The notes: a model not told the origin generated them from the letters alone. 64,000 nucleotides of DNA from Diplosphaera chodatii (GCA_032358165.1 JAALGY010000043.1:682001-746000); one strand, 5' to 3'. Positions 1 through 12,135 are shown, counted from the first letter of the stretch. Numbers and translations are program-made.

Positions 1-51
1 ACCTGTATATAGACGGCAAGCACGCGATGAGGAGAACTGCGCAGTGCCAGG

Positions 52-3000
52 ATGCCTTGCAGCTGTGCCCATGTCTCGCCGCCACGGGCAGCTGTCCTGT
101 ACATCAGTGACCTCATGCACCCGACCTGCTGGCTGTCGCAGATGCCTACCGGCGAAGACAACCTGTTCGGCCTGCACCAGTATGATGGGCAGACGTCCTT
201 CTTCGATCCACAAAACCCCATCCTCTCTCAGGTGTCGCCTTGGCTGTGTATGATGGTGATCCCTGTCGCAACCTGCATGTGTCGAATTAACACGTCCCTC
301 AAGGTCAGGCAGACGCACGTCAGAGGTGTTAGGACATCATGGCCATGCTTTTCAGAGCACATCACACGCTTGTGTGTTTTCACTGATGCGCAGGGCGTTG
401 GCTATGGCATCCTTGTGGGCTTTGGTGAGTTGATGTACCGCACTTCTGCGCATAGCAGTGGTGAACTTCGGCCGCATAATATATAGATGATACAGCAATA
501 TCGACTTGTTCACCTGTGTGCATGGACCACCGACAGGAGCTGTGTTTGCCGTGGTCACCGTCGGACTGGTGCGCATGCATGCACACCATATGGCTGCCTG
601 GCCATATGGCCGGCTGCCTGGTGAACGACTTTGCAGTTGCATGCTTGATCATTTATGCTCAGGGGAGTGATGAATCCGGTTTCATTGCGCGTGTGCAGGT
701 CTGGCTCGATGTCATATTTGGAGGTAAATTCCGATCAGGAGCAGGGCATGGCTTTAGCACCTTGCAGTTGCAACCGATGCGTGATGCCTGGCTGTCAGGG
801 TGGCAGTGCACCGTCTCATCAGGCACTAGAGCATTTACACGAGGCAACGCCATTCCTGGCACCGATATTCTGGCAGTCGGTACTTGTGACCGACATCACA
901 AGCTTGCCGCCAAACTGCAGGCGCCAACAACACCTCCGAGCACTTCAACACAGCGGGACGGTCCGTGAAGACGGGGCTGATTGCGGTGGATGTCGTCAGC
1001 CACTGGACCTGGAGCGTGAGCATGTTCCCTGTTCCCTTCTCCTTCCTTCTTGTGACTGCTGATGCTGTGAGTCTGTTCCAGCTTCACTGGCAGCAGGTCA
1101 TGCTGCAGGCAGCAGCCGTCACTGACACTGCAGTGCATAGTCACGACTGCGGCGTAGGAAACATTGCCTGCGTGCACATGGCTCCTTTGACCTCCGCTGC
1201 CCTGCACGGGTGCTTACACATGCATTGTAGATTCCCTCAATGCGCAGATTACACTCCTGCAATCGTCCACAGTCGCCTTCAACTGGGGCATCAGTGGGCC
1301 CTTCTGGTGAGCAGCCCAGTACATAGTGCCTCCGCTGTACCCATGGCTAGCGCTAGGCACACTACTGATGCCGACAGGATTCTGTGTGAGAAGAAGACAG
1401 CATGACAACACACTATTGACTATGCTCTGTATGTGTAGCCACATGTGTGCTGCGCTTGCAGGTACTCGGCAGGAGCTGTGCTGCAGATCATGTTGTTCGG
1501 CGTCATGGCGATCCAGGTGTGCATGCAGGCATGCAGGCATATCAGTGCGTGCCGGGTGCCAGCACTATGGATGGGAAATGGAAGCTGGCCAGTGGCTCGC
1601 ACGATCCTGATTGTCTTCCATCATTACCATGCCAGATCAAGCGCAGAGCGCCAAATGCTCACACAATCCTGGAGGTGGTCAGGGTCCGCTGGGGCAACAA
1701 GGCTCACTGGGTGCGCTAGGCTGACCTAGTCATGCACAAGCCAGCGTTTCCAGCACAGTTGATCCTGACTCTGGCCATGCTGAATTCCTACGTGTGGCAC
1801 GCGTTTTATAACTGGCTGCTCATCACATGCAGGTGTTCCTGTACTTATTCCTAGCCAACAACCTATTCATCACCAGCACGCTTATTGTTGGCGCGAGCGA
1901 TGTCGTCAACACTCTGGTGTGCGTGTCCTCGTCTCACTGGAGTGTTGGCCGTGTGCTCTCACCAGCATCCATCTCAAGCGCTACACATGTGCAAAGTTCA
2001 TGCAAGTCTCCGCCAACTGAGGGAGGTTCGAGCCTGCTGCAGACTGGTGTCAATGTCAACGCATCCTGCATGCTGATTCCCCTGGGAGTCGTCATATATA
2101 TCTCTTTCGGCGGATTAAAGGTGAGCAGCGAGTAGAAGAACTTTACTCTGCGGTGCTGCATCTGGGCTGCATCAGGTGCCTGCCATGTTCTTTGCTGTTG
2201 ACATGGCCACTTGTCCTTATTTTGCAGGCAGCCTTCATCTCGTCATACTTGCATTCCTCCCTCATCTTTGCTGTTGCACTGGCATTCAGCTACACTGTGT
2301 ACACTTCTGCTGACGACCCAATCGGTACGATTGACAACGTGTGGCGCAACCTGAACATCCGCAGCGAGGTGCGCACTGTCATCAGACTGCACTCTGCATT
2401 GCAGAGTGACACACAATGTTTCTGCTGACAAATCTCCACTTATCACACACCACGCACCGATTGTTGGCGCTCATCTGCTCACCAAATTGTTTGAGAATAC
2501 CCACAGGCTGTACCGGTTGACGGCAATAAGGGGGGCTCCCTCATCACGATGTACTCGTCCAAGGGCCTTCAGTTTGGCTGGATATTCTTTGCATCGTGCT
2601 TTGGCTGGGTGTGGGCTGACCAGGGCTTCTGGCAGTCCGCAATTGCTGCCCGCCCCTCTGCTGCCTACAAGTGCGCAGCTGCTGGCAGCCCGAGACACAT
2701 GGCTTGCTTCTTTTATGCACCTGGTCATTCATGTGCATGGTTGAGCTGAGATGGCATGAAGCATCAAGTGTACTCGACGATGCTGATTGATCCAGGGGCT
2801 ACATCCTGGGTGGCCTGCTGTGGTTCGCAGTACCGGTGCGAAGCAATTGGAGGATGTTGCACAATGATGATGCTGTATGCCACTGGTGTTGTAGAAGTGC
2901 ATGTTACAGACCAACACTGCACCGTTCAGTCACTCATCATGCGCTTGCCTCTGCATGATGCAGTACACGCTGTCGACATGCCTGGGTCTGGGCTCGCTGG

Positions 3001-5440
3001 CTCTCGACCTGCCGCTCAGCTCAGCAGAAGTTGCAAAGGGCCTCGTGCCACCCGCCATTGCATACCATCTGTTCCAAAAGGGTGAGCGTTTGCTGACTCA
3101 GGGCCATCTGCACCGGCAACTCAGTGCATGGACCTCAACCACTCACAATGTTTGTTCTAGCAGATGAGAATCAGAAGCTTCAGGTTGCATGTTTTCTTTG
3201 ATATTGCAGGTGGCGTTGTGTTGATCGCCATCATTGTGTTCATGGCGGTGACATCCTCCGGCTCGGCTGAGTTCCTGGCTGTCAGCTCCCTCTTCTCCTA
3301 TGACATTTGGAAGTGCGGCATCCCAGCTTCTGCTACTCCTGTTTGTGGTGTTTGAAGCCTACTGAGTGCTGTTGCTCAGGGCACTTTGCCTGCACCGCTG
3401 CAGCTAGCGTGATATTTTGAAGGCACTGGCGATCCTGCACAGCTGTACCCATGGGCACGTCACCAGTTGGGGTCAAACCAGATTGCTGCGCTTATGCAGG
3501 ACGTATGTGCATCCCCGGGCACAGGGCAAGGAGATTCTGCTTGTGTCTCGTCTCGCGTCCCTGACCTTTGGCCTGCTGTCGGGCGTGTTTTGCATTGTCT
3601 TACTCCAGATTGGCATCAGCATCAATTGGCTGTTCTTCGTCATTGGGTGTGTATACATCAGAAACTACTCTGGTTGGATTTGCAGTATGTGCAAACCTAC
3701 CGCCCCCTGACACGCAGCAGTCTGAGCAGCACCTCCTCTGCATTGGCACGTGCTTCGTGTAGCAATGAAAGTGCGGGTGCTGCTGTAAGCGTGCACAGCT
3801 TTGACCTACTTTCTCTGACTGCAGGCTGTTGGTTGCATCGGTCTTCCCACCCATCTCTTTCCTGCTCACATGGAACAAGGTTGGCAAGGTGGGAACTGCA
3901 GCTGTGAGGACAGGATGTCAGTGATGTATGCATGAAGGCGAGTTTGCCAACTGCACACCATATGTTTGCATGACAACCGTGTACACCTTAAGTGCAGTGG
4001 GCCGCCATCACCGCTGCACTCGGCGGCCAGATGGCCGCCATTCTTGCCTGGCTTGTCAGCACCCACATCATCTACGGTGCGCTGGCCTTCGTGCAGCAAA
4101 TGCTCTCTGCTTTATGAGAGCCTCTCTACTGCTGAGCCAGGGTGCTCGGCTATCAAGCTGACAAGTGTGTTCGTTCATGACCGATGCCTGCATGTAATGA
4201 TGGAGGTCTTACCTAATGCAGGGAAGCTGACCATCACGACCACCAGCGAGACTGGGCCTGCGCTTGCCGGTAACATCGTAGCCATCGTCGTGTCGGCCAC
4301 GGTGTGCGTGGTCTGGACGCTGATCTCGCCTGACGACAGCTGCGACTGGCTGCAGCTGCGCGAGCGGCTGGCCGAAAAGATCCAAGTGCTGGACGGCACC
4401 GAGGTAATGCTAGGGTGTTGACGCTACAGCGTGCCTCGCACCCAACACGTACTCATTGACCACTGGAGCTCGAGGCAGTACAGCTTGGCACATCGCATCA
4501 TGAAGACTCACACGATGGACCCCCCGTTGTGCAGATCAAAGATCACGAGAAGGATGACCCGGCCATGATGAAGCATGCCGCCAAGATGACCTGGATCTGG
4601 GTGCACTTTGCTTACAAACTGTCCACCTCCACATTGTACCACAGATTGCGTCAACTGATCTGTGTGCTCATCGCATTTTATGCAGGCCATTGGCCTGACG
4701 CTGCTCATCTTCGTTGCATGGCCCCTACTGACGCTGCCTGCCGGCATTTTCAGCCGGGACTACTTCCGCTTCTGGATCATACTTGCGATGATTTGGGGCA
4801 CACTTGCAGGTGTGCATGCTCCAGCAGTCCGTAGTCCGGCTTGCATCACTGAGTTGCAATGTCTAGCATGTCTACTTCTACTTATGTCCTTGTCTGCCAC
4901 CCTTCATGTGCCCGGTCAATTGTGTGTGTTGTGACCCTGCAGCGGCGATTGTGATATTCTTCCCCGTCATCCAAGGCCGACAGGTGTTCTTCAACGTCCT
5001 CCTCTGGCGCAAGGTACAGTGCCCTGCTGTCCGTGGAAAAATGCCTCCCCTGACTGCAGCATTGTGCCATGTCGCGACCAGTTCGACTATTAATTGCATT
5101 GATGCTGATCTCCTGCTCTTGCGTGGGATGATGCTCACAGGCTGATGCGCATACCAAAGCAAAGCTTGGCGACCATCATACTGCGACATTGCCACACCGC
5201 CCAACGTTGCCAAGGACGCCAAGTTCCTGGATGATATTAGTGCCTCGAGTGGAAGCCATGAACAGCTCGAGAAGGGAGTCTGAGGCAGGTACATCTACCG
5301 CGCCATCAGTACATACAGCCAGACCCTGGGTGGGGGGTATGGTGGACGTGAAGCTGGAGCTTAGCAGGCAGCTGTCCTGTCTGGCATGCGCATCCGCATC
5401 GTCCAGTGGTGAGTGTGCAAACTGTTCCCCAAGCACATGA
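52..5440 (+). CDS. DUR3: DUR3-type urea/H+ (sodium:solute) symporter, about 19 exons, 5' end unresolved
   Basis: Plasma-membrane urea active transporter of the sodium:solute symporter family. Exons read from splice sites and phase: ..-231, 394-424, 537-568, 699-723, 921-1015, 1248-1306, 1462-1516, 1636-1710, 1833-1916, 2043-2120, 2228-2368, 2507-2670, 2796-2835, 2964-3081, 3210-3312, 3500-3646, 3825-3888, 3998-4076, 4222-4403, 4535-4600, 4686-4809, 4943-5013, 5141-end; every junction to 5013 closes in frame. Hallmarks include [20 protein letters not shown], the [10 protein letters not shown] stretch, [15 protein letters not shown], and [14 protein letters not shown] followed by [19 protein letters not shown], with about 14 hydrophobic segments between. 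The start is unclear: the first visible exon is open from about 31 and has ATGs at 52 and 112, so an upstream exon is possible. The last exon is ambiguous: the frame following the 5140 acceptor stops at 5440, while another frame gives a more protein-like tail stopping at 5283. A TGTAA poly(A)-like signal lies near 5476. Confidence 0.9.
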
Positions 5441-5702
5441 TTCAACAGACGTGTTGATGTGCACAAATTGACATCTGTAACCCTCGCTACACCAGAGGAC
5501 AGGTTGCAGCACACTGAGGCCAGGGGCTTGCATGGTATGTCTGGCAATGCTGTTGCGATCCTGCCATTGCTGTTTATCTGTGACTGTGCTTGTAAAGCGT
5601 ACACTGTTCGCTCCTGTCTGACAAGCCCAAAGGCGGAAGCCTCGTTGGCCAACAGGACACCCCTGCGGCAGCTGCACGCCACTGCGCTGCCAGCTGCCTA
5701 TG

Positions 5703-6767
5703 TTACCGTCGAACAGAGAAGCGCCACTGCAGATCCATCACACTGACAGAGTTGCCTGACTTCTCGTCGAAATCCGCCCAATCATCCGACAAGTCCACAT
5801 CGTGGAACTTGTGGCCCCCCGCCGCCTCCACTATGAACCCGTCCTGACAAACGTGCAGCAAATGCGACACCTCACTGGAAGGCAGCAGCGTTTTGTACAA
5901 CGGAGCAGAGTTCTCTGTGCAGCATAGCAGGAGCAGCATCGGAGCACACATCCAGTGACGTCTGTCATGGATGGGTGCACGTCGTCGACTGCACTCACCG
6001 AGGGGTGCCAGGCGATAGGTTCAAGACCCCGGCACTCAAAGCCCACAAGTGGCGCATACTTCTGGCCATCTTCCGCTGCATGTGGGCGTCAGTCCTTCTT
6101 CAGTGTGCGAGCAACGACAGAACACGCTGCCTGCTGCAGGCTGCCGCAGGACAGTCGCTCTGGTGTCGGCCACAGCAACTTGCAACTCCGAAGGGGATGG
6201 GCGGGCGTCTCATGGCAGTGCAGGTACAGGATCTGGCAGTCATCAAAAGTGCCGCGCTCACCTGTATACCGCAGGGGCAACCCCTTGATGTCCTCCACAA
6301 CCTGCAGGTTGGCCTGCTGCCGCGCGTCGCGGGCCCACTTCAGCGCAAAGTTGGCGGTGCCGCGGCTGCCCGCCAGCTCCACCTCGTCCGCTGAACTCAC
6401 CTGCCACCATGAACAAATGTCGCTGCCGCAGCCTACAGCAATGAGCCAGTACTCGCCAGGATTGCTTACTGCCACGGACGGTGTCGAGGAGCGGAAAGGA
6501 TCCCGTCAATGCCAAACAGCAAAGTGGCAGCAAGTGGCATCTTGCGGCGATCACCTCCACGCCTTCCCTCGTGTCCTCCCCAGAGCTGTTTTTCACCTGC
6601 AATTGGCCATGTTGCTATATCAAATTCAATCAAACCACACAGGTTGCGCATGATCACAAACCCTGCTGTGCTGTGGTGCAGCCGCACCCAGGTGCGCACC
6701 GCTAGAGTATAGGTGGTGCCCTTTGGCAGCTGAATGCTCTCCACGTTGTCAAGCTCCGCCCTCACTT
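5703..6767 (-). CDS. UPF0587 (DUF866, C1orf123/CZIB family) protein lacking both CXXC zinc motifs
   Basis: Homolog of the small eukaryotic CXXC-motif zinc-binding protein family, usually about 160 aa. Exons: 6767-6700 (ELDNVESIQLPKGTTYTLA), 6596-6555, 6400-6262, 6061-5999, 5843-5703 with stop TAA at 5705-5703. The family tail is clear: FECRGLEPIAWHPS, then DVDLSDDWADFDEK. The first Cys pair of the family (KCxxCGE) reads KNSSGE here and the second (KCxxC) reads KWARD, so the zinc site appears lost. Phase between 6262 and 6061 needs one tiny extra exon; a 5-bp candidate exists but I do not trust it. The initiator exon lies above 6767 and is not identified. Convergent with DUR3. Confidence 0.8.
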
Positions 6768-7506
6768 CTAGGAGTATCAGCTGCGAGATGGTTCATACGA
6801 CACCCTTTGGCATGTGCTTGCTGCAGTGCAGCATCATGCATGCACCAGGGCACAAATGGCACACGAACAACATGTCAAATCAATTGATCAATTGAACCCA
6901 CCACCATCCCAAGGCGTGGTACACAGCAAACAATCAGATGCTAGGTTGTGAAAAGGCCCTAGGAGTAGATGCAGCCTCAGAGCACACTGCCCATCAAACT
7001 TTGAAAAGCCAACGTGCGGTCTACAAGGCCCAGGAATGTTTACTCTGTCACAGTGAGGCCCCTCAGACAACGATCTGTGTGCGATGACGAAGCCTACGGC
7101 TGCGCATTCCCAGCGCGCTGCTGGGCGTCCAGCAGGTCGAACGGCCCCCGGCAGGCACAAGGGTGACGAACTGACATGAAAGCCAACAACCGACCACCGA
7201 CCGCACCACGGTACAAACCCATATATCTGCAGGGGTGGATCACTTGCCTCTTGCACGACCAAGGCACAAGCTTGTAGGTCAAACGCTTTACCGATTGCCG
7301 TGAACTGCGCGACAACTCCTCATCGCACCTGCCTGGCTGATTGTCTCACATTGCACGCACACGCTGTGCGCACCCTGTGGACCTGATTTGCAGTAGCGGG
7401 TGAAACTTGACGCTGAGAAGCTGCTGCAAGCGCGTGGCACCGTTGTCAGCGGATCGCGGCCACACCGGAAGCCAGCTCGGATGCACACCGCCCTGCAGCC
7501 CGGGCA
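6768..7506. other. divergent 5' region between UPF0587 gene and MinE gene
   Basis: About 740 bp between the first recognised exon of the leftward UPF0587 gene and the candidate MinE start. It should hold the first UPF0587 exon, both 5' UTRs and promoters. ORFs on both strands here are composition-driven and match nothing I recognise. Confidence 0.4.
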
Positions 7507-8817
7507 ATGCCTGCAGGTGCTCACATGCTTCTGACGGTGCTCACGCTGCTTGTGAGTAGGCAAATATGACGATTCTCGGCGATGCCGACATTTGGCTTTG
7601 CCAGCTGGTCCAACGACCTGGTCACAAAACAACAGCCCTTTTGGATGTCGAGGCCGTCACCGCCTCTTGATGAGGCTAAGATTCACCCGTAACCTATGTC
7701 ACTGTTCTACAGGCACACTTGGCAAAGCGGCAGGTACAGATCAGACTGCAAAGCTGCAGGGCAGCAACCCGCGGCGGTTGCGGCGTGCGCTGCACAGCAA
7801 ACTCCACGCAGCAGGAGACAGCGGCCCCGCAGACGCAAGCAGGCAGCACCTCATTGTCAGCGGCCGAGGACAGTGACGTGTACGACATAGTGGCAGCAGC
7901 CCGCCGGAAGACGGCGAAAGCAGCCACGCCCTCGGCAGCAGATGCGCCGCAACAGCGTGGCCCGCTGTCCTCATTCTTTGCCAAGTGCGCCGCGGCCTAC
8001 CGCATATTCTTCCCGCCAGAGCAGCGGAACCTCAGCCCCAAGGAGCTGGGCCGCAACCGGCTGCGCATGATCCTGGTCGCCGACCGCTGCTCCATGAATC
8101 CCTCGTCCCTCTCAGACATGAAGTGAGCAAACTCCTGATCCTGCTACTCTTGTACATGTGGCCGCATGACCCAGCAGTGCCTCATTGCGGGCGTCCCCAG
8201 CCTGCTTGTCCGGCGTTGCAGAAGATGCTGCTGCACAAATTTGTGGTGCGATGTTGTGACGGAGGTCGTCCCGTCATGCCACGCAGGTCCAGCATCATGC
8301 AGGCCTTGTCCAACTATGTGGAGGTGGAGGAGGCGGATGACATCGAGGTGCGGCGCTGTCTGTGCTGCATGCTATGTGGCATCCCCTGCTGGCTGGTGGA
8401 CTTGCAGCCGTGCTGTGCTGGCCTGCTCTTTGGCCATGCCTCCCCAGGGCATCGGGTGACGGATGCCAAGGTTTGACGGTTGCCTAATGGTTTTCCCAGT
8501 GTCCTGCATTAGGTCAACATCACCACGGACGAGGATCTGGGCACCATCTACAGCGTGGCGGTGCCCGTCAAGCGGGTGAAGCCGACCGCTCGCCTGGGGT
8601 TGGACGATGAGATGGAGGTCAGACCTGCGCCGTGCGGTGCATGGGCACGGGCGACGCATAGCGGTGATGTTTGCGGCATCTGCCCTACAGCTGAAGCATG
8701 GACGTGCTGCGCTGCGGCTGAGGCGTTGCGGGCTGCATGCAGGGCCTGGAGAGGGTGGAGTGGGACGAGGAGGACCCCGAGGCAGACCCCTCCAGCCGCT
8801 TCCCCTTTGGCACATGA
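7507..8817 (+). CDS. MINE1: chloroplast division-site regulator MinE, nuclear-encoded
   Basis: Topological specificity factor that restricts MinD and hence Z-ring placement in plastid division. Exons: candidate 7507-7551 (15 codons, GTGAGT donor, phase 0), then 7713-8122, 8287-8347, 8513-8617, 8743-8817 with TGA at 8815-8817; all phases close, about 231 aa. The N-terminal part is Arg/Ser/Ala-rich with RCTAN, a typical plastid transit peptide. The MinE core reads FFPPEQRNLSPKELGRNRLR, MILVADRC, then SSIMQALSNYVEVEEADDIE and the beta segment VNITTDEDLGTIYSVAVPV. An acidic tail (WDEEDPEADPSS) follows. The core is certain; only the first exon is a guess, since ATG 7582 gives the wrong phase at the next acceptor. 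Confidence 0.88.
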
Positions 8818-9356
8818 GCGCTCAGCCAGGCGCACCGACATGTGCCGCTTGAGGGGGCTTGATGGACTCACACGTCGCAGTGCGCAACCTGCGTGGCTAC
8901 GGTCTGCAACCCGGATCAAGGCCGCCCTGCTCGCTGCTGTCGCTGATTGCAGCAGCATACCTCCTGTGAAGGAGACTACCGGCAGGCCTGCCGCAGGTCT
9001 GTGGCATGCAGCCTGGTCACCTGGTGACTGCACACTACACTTATTCAGTGGTAGCTCAAGCAGCGACTCCTCAAGAGGAGCTGTGTTTATGGCAAGGGTT
9101 CGCCTCTGTACAGATGTGCAGGGCAGTGTGACGCATGCAGCATTGTATTCGTGGGTGGAAGTGGGTGTGAACGAGGCACTGGTCCTGGGCAATTTGCTCA
9201 GTCGTGTGCAAATGAGTGTTTCCGCTGTCATGCTCTATTACACCAGCAGTGTGTGCAAACAAATCAAGCAGTGCAGATCTTCACACAGATCATTCCACTC
9301 AAGATGAGCACAACATCAATTGTTTGTGTGCGACAAACATGCAGGCGGCGTGTTGC
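8818..9356. other. convergent 3' region
   Basis: About 540 bp between the MinE stop and the stop of the leftward 81-aa gene. It presumably holds both 3' UTRs. A 250-codon + strand ORF running through MinE exons and this region is a read-through artefact. Confidence 0.4.
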
Positions 9357-9602
9357 CTACTTCTGCCCGAAGATGTCCTTGACCTTGTTCTTGGCCTTCT
9401 GCGCCGTGTTCTTGGCCTGCCCCTCAGCAGAGTCGTCCTCCCGCTTCTTCTGCACCGCCTTCACGCCCAGCACAACCAACGCAATGCCCGCCGCAGCAAT
9501 GGCCGCCTTCTTCAGCATGTCCTGGACCTCGGGGTCCTTTGCGACCTTCTCCGGATCGTTGGAGCCCCGACCCACTGGTGTCGCGGAGCTGTTGGATGCC
9601 AT
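9357..9602 (-). CDS. hypothetical 81-aa single-pass membrane protein
   Basis: Single-exon gene, ATG at 9602-9600, stop at the low-coordinate end. Residues 1-30 are polar (MASNSSATPVGRGSNDPEKV, then a short KDPEVQDMLKK helix). Residues about 32-50 form one hydrophobic segment (AAIAAAGIALVVLGVKAV). The tail is Lys-rich and amphipathic, ending VKDIFGQK. The charge distribution suggests a tail facing the cytosol or stroma. I do not recognise the family. Codon use resembles the neighbours and the coding signal is clean, so I believe it is real; it is one of the few intronless genes here. Confidence 0.7.
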   Translation of the reverse strand: MASNSSATPVGRGSNDPEKVAKDPEVQDMLKKAAIAAAGIALVVLGVKAVQKKREDDSAEGQAKNTAQKAKNKVKDIFGQK

Positions 9603-10074
9603 TTCGGCGGTTGAGCGGCTTTGCGAGCGGGATCAGCGGCAAGGTGGACGACTGATGTTCAGTTTTGGTAGCTTGGCGTGCGTGAAGAGCTAGAGTACGC
9701 CGTGACCGCGAGCTGTCGACTTGATCCACACGTCAGCGAGTGTGCTATTAAACTTGCACGGTCTGCAAGGCAATAGTACTTGACAGCTGGCGTGGGTGCA
9801 GCCGTGCAGGCTTGCAGCACTACTGGGTAGGTCGTTCAGCGATGCCACAGTGACACCTGCTTGGGCATCAGGCGCTGAGCGCTGCACACACTTTGTTGCC
9901 CATATGCGACCGTTCATGCAGCAGTTTCAAGGCCATATATACCGCCATGGGTATTGCAGGCTGCACACAAATACCTAAAGCTTCCCGCAACCGTTACTTC
10001 TTTAAGCACTTGTACAACTGGGACCAGCGCCGCATCATTACTGTCTATCCGGTCAAGGCAGACGTCCACACACG
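9603..10074. other. intergenic, 81-aa gene promoter and SETD9-like 3' UTR
   Basis: About 470 bp between the start of the 81-aa gene and the stop of the SET-domain gene, both leftward. I see no coding exon or structured repeat in it. Confidence 0.4.
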
Positions 10075-12135
10075 TCAGGCCCACCGCCGTCGCTCTTCTG
10101 CGGCGTCGACTGGGTTGTACCAGTCTGGCCGAGCCATGCCCGGGCTGAGCCTACGGCAGCGACTCGCATTTGGATCACACACATACTGCACACTGCACTG
10201 ACACGACAGCAACACGAAGCCTCGGGATGCACAACGGTGGGCAGCAAACCTGTAATTCAATAGGACCTCCTCGTCTTGGACGTCCCTCGTTGCAATCAAC
10301 GCCAGCCCTTGTCCCGGGCTGCTGCCAATAGCTCCATGCGCCACGTCTGAAGGCTGCATGTTATCTGCCACTGCAGCCGCAGCAGCTGCAGCGGCCCATC
10401 CGTAGTCCACATTTGGGAGGTATGACCGCAGCCATGCATCCGAACCTGCAATATCATCTGTCCAGCTGTCATGGTTGTGTTGGAGGCATTTGAAGAAGCT
10501 ACAACTCTGTGAGGGTACCCTGTCGACTCGTTACCTTCATGGCTGAGGTCCAGGGGCGCAAACATGACGTTTGGCTGCTCTCCGGCTGCCGGGTGGTTTG
10601 CGTAATGTGCCAGGGCATATGGGTTGCGGCCCTGCGCTCTCGCAAGATGGTATATGCACCAAGTACATTCTCATGTTCACCAGCAGGTTGCGCGCTATTG
10701 GATGTTCATGCACAGGTAGAAGGGCTACTCGCCTCTAGATGCGGGAGTGCAGCCTCAGCGACATTTCTGCATTCAAGTGGCCACATGGAATTTGGCGTCT
10801 CCCTGCCGTCGCCCCACGCCTTGGCATCGAGGATGGAGCCATCAAAACGGGATGCAAGGGAGTCGTTGTCCCTGTCGATGCGCGGGTACCCCGGGATCTG
10901 CCTGCATTCATAATACAGCCATGTGCACCGATTATGGTATGCTGCTGGAGTCAAATCACCTCACAGTGTGACCCTCCCAGCAATGGTTTCACTTGTGATA
11001 TTCATTGAGGGCAATGCAATTGACTTACACATGCATACCTGTGGTGCGCGGTGCTGTAGACAACGCCAGGGTATAGTGCCAGCAGCGACCCTGCTGGCGC
11101 GGCTCCGTGCACCCACAGGCCACGCCCGGCCTGCCACACCACTGATGTCGCCACTGAGACGCTGTACCCCGTGGCCTCCTGCAGGGGCAGCATTGCATGC
11201 AGTCTGCATTTAAACCAGTTCCTGGCAGAAGCAGGCCACCTGCAGGATACTTGCTGCATGCCAGACAACTTGTGCATCCAGATGCTTGCCTGCAAAGCGG
11301 ACTGCAGCTGCTGCATGGTGACAGGTCGCCCGCCCTGCTGCGGCGGGACCGCTGGCGCCTGTGCGGCTTGCGGCGTGCGGAACGCAGGTGCTGCGGCAGA
11401 GCCAGTCGCCATTGCGAGGCCGCTGCCGCGGCGCCGCTGTGGCTCTGGAGGGTCCAGCTGCCCTGCCGCATGGCTGCCATGCGCCTGCTGTCAGCACGGC
11501 CCACCATTAGCAAAGTAAACTGATGCACCCTTGCACTGCTGCGCGCCGCCCGCTGTGCTTGCAATACGCACGTGCGCGATGCACCACCTGCTGGTGTAGC
11601 GCCTGCGCCACCGCTCCACAAAGGCTGCCGTGCTGCACCAGCGTTGCATGCAGGGCCCCTGACAGTCCGGCAAACTGCTTGCGGAGATTTTCTGAGACTG
11701 CCGCACTGGTCTCCTGCAGCACGTCGCGATAGAGCAGCCTTATCAGTGTACCGCATGGAGGGTAACCTTTCGGTCCCAAGCTCTCAACTGCAACACCATA
11801 ACAACTACCTCATGACCCATGCGCTGTGCAGCCTGATCGAGGTCATCTGCAACGCTGTCTGTGATCGCTTCGCCTGCAAGATCAACCAAAAGACGACTGT
11901 GTCGTGCACAAGTGTACGGCTTGCAACATGCCGGCACCTTGCCGCGCATGCTGACAGTCAACATACAGGCGGCGGCATGATGACGCTCACCTGCCACCAA
12001 TCGCTCGCGAAAGGCTGTGAGCAGATACAACCGGTGGATGTCGATCTCAGCCTGCAGCCGCCGCTTGTCCAGGCGCTCCCGCACAGCGCGCGCCGTCAGC
12101 GTGTCAAGCACGCCCCGCCACCATCCTTGTGCCAT
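10075..12135 (-). CDS. SETD9-like SET-domain protein
   Basis: Putative lysine methyltransferase of the SETD9 family (human C5orf35 and plant homologs). ATG at 12135-12133 begins a helical N-terminus (TLTARAVRERLDKRRLQAEI), exon 12135-11991. Next comes an exon from about 11877 (GEAITDSVADDLDQAAQRMG) and another helical stretch near 11700-11560. SET motifs follow: GRGLWVHGAAPAGSLLALYP then GVVYS (near 11100), IPGYPRIDRDNDSLASRFDG and SILDAKAW (near 10850), and NPYALAHYANHPAAGEQPNV (10630-10580). The last exons are 10535 and down, 10445-10250 (LALIATRDVQDEEVLLNY) and 10150-10075 (RPDWYNPVDAAEERRRW, stop TGA). The tail after NYR is typical of plant-type members. One junction near 10720/10650 does not close in phase. 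It shares a 308-bp divergent promoter with the RAMA gene. Confidence 0.8.

Noticed and set aside
5955..6653. 232-codon plus-strand ORF
   Set aside because: Antisense to the UPF0587 exons, which carry clear family homology on the other strand.
7582..7688. ATG 7582 as MinE start (peptide MPTFGFASWSND)
   Set aside because: Leaves two bases before the donor, whereas the next exon needs phase 0; the 7507 candidate fits the phase.
8555..9307. 250-codon plus-strand ORF overlapping MinE
   Set aside because: Out of frame with the last two MinE exons and continuing into the 3' region; no motif, composition-driven.
11025..11756. 243-codon minus-strand ORF
   Set aside because: Same strand as the SETD9-like gene but a wrong frame across its exons and introns; Arg/Ser/Ala-rich.
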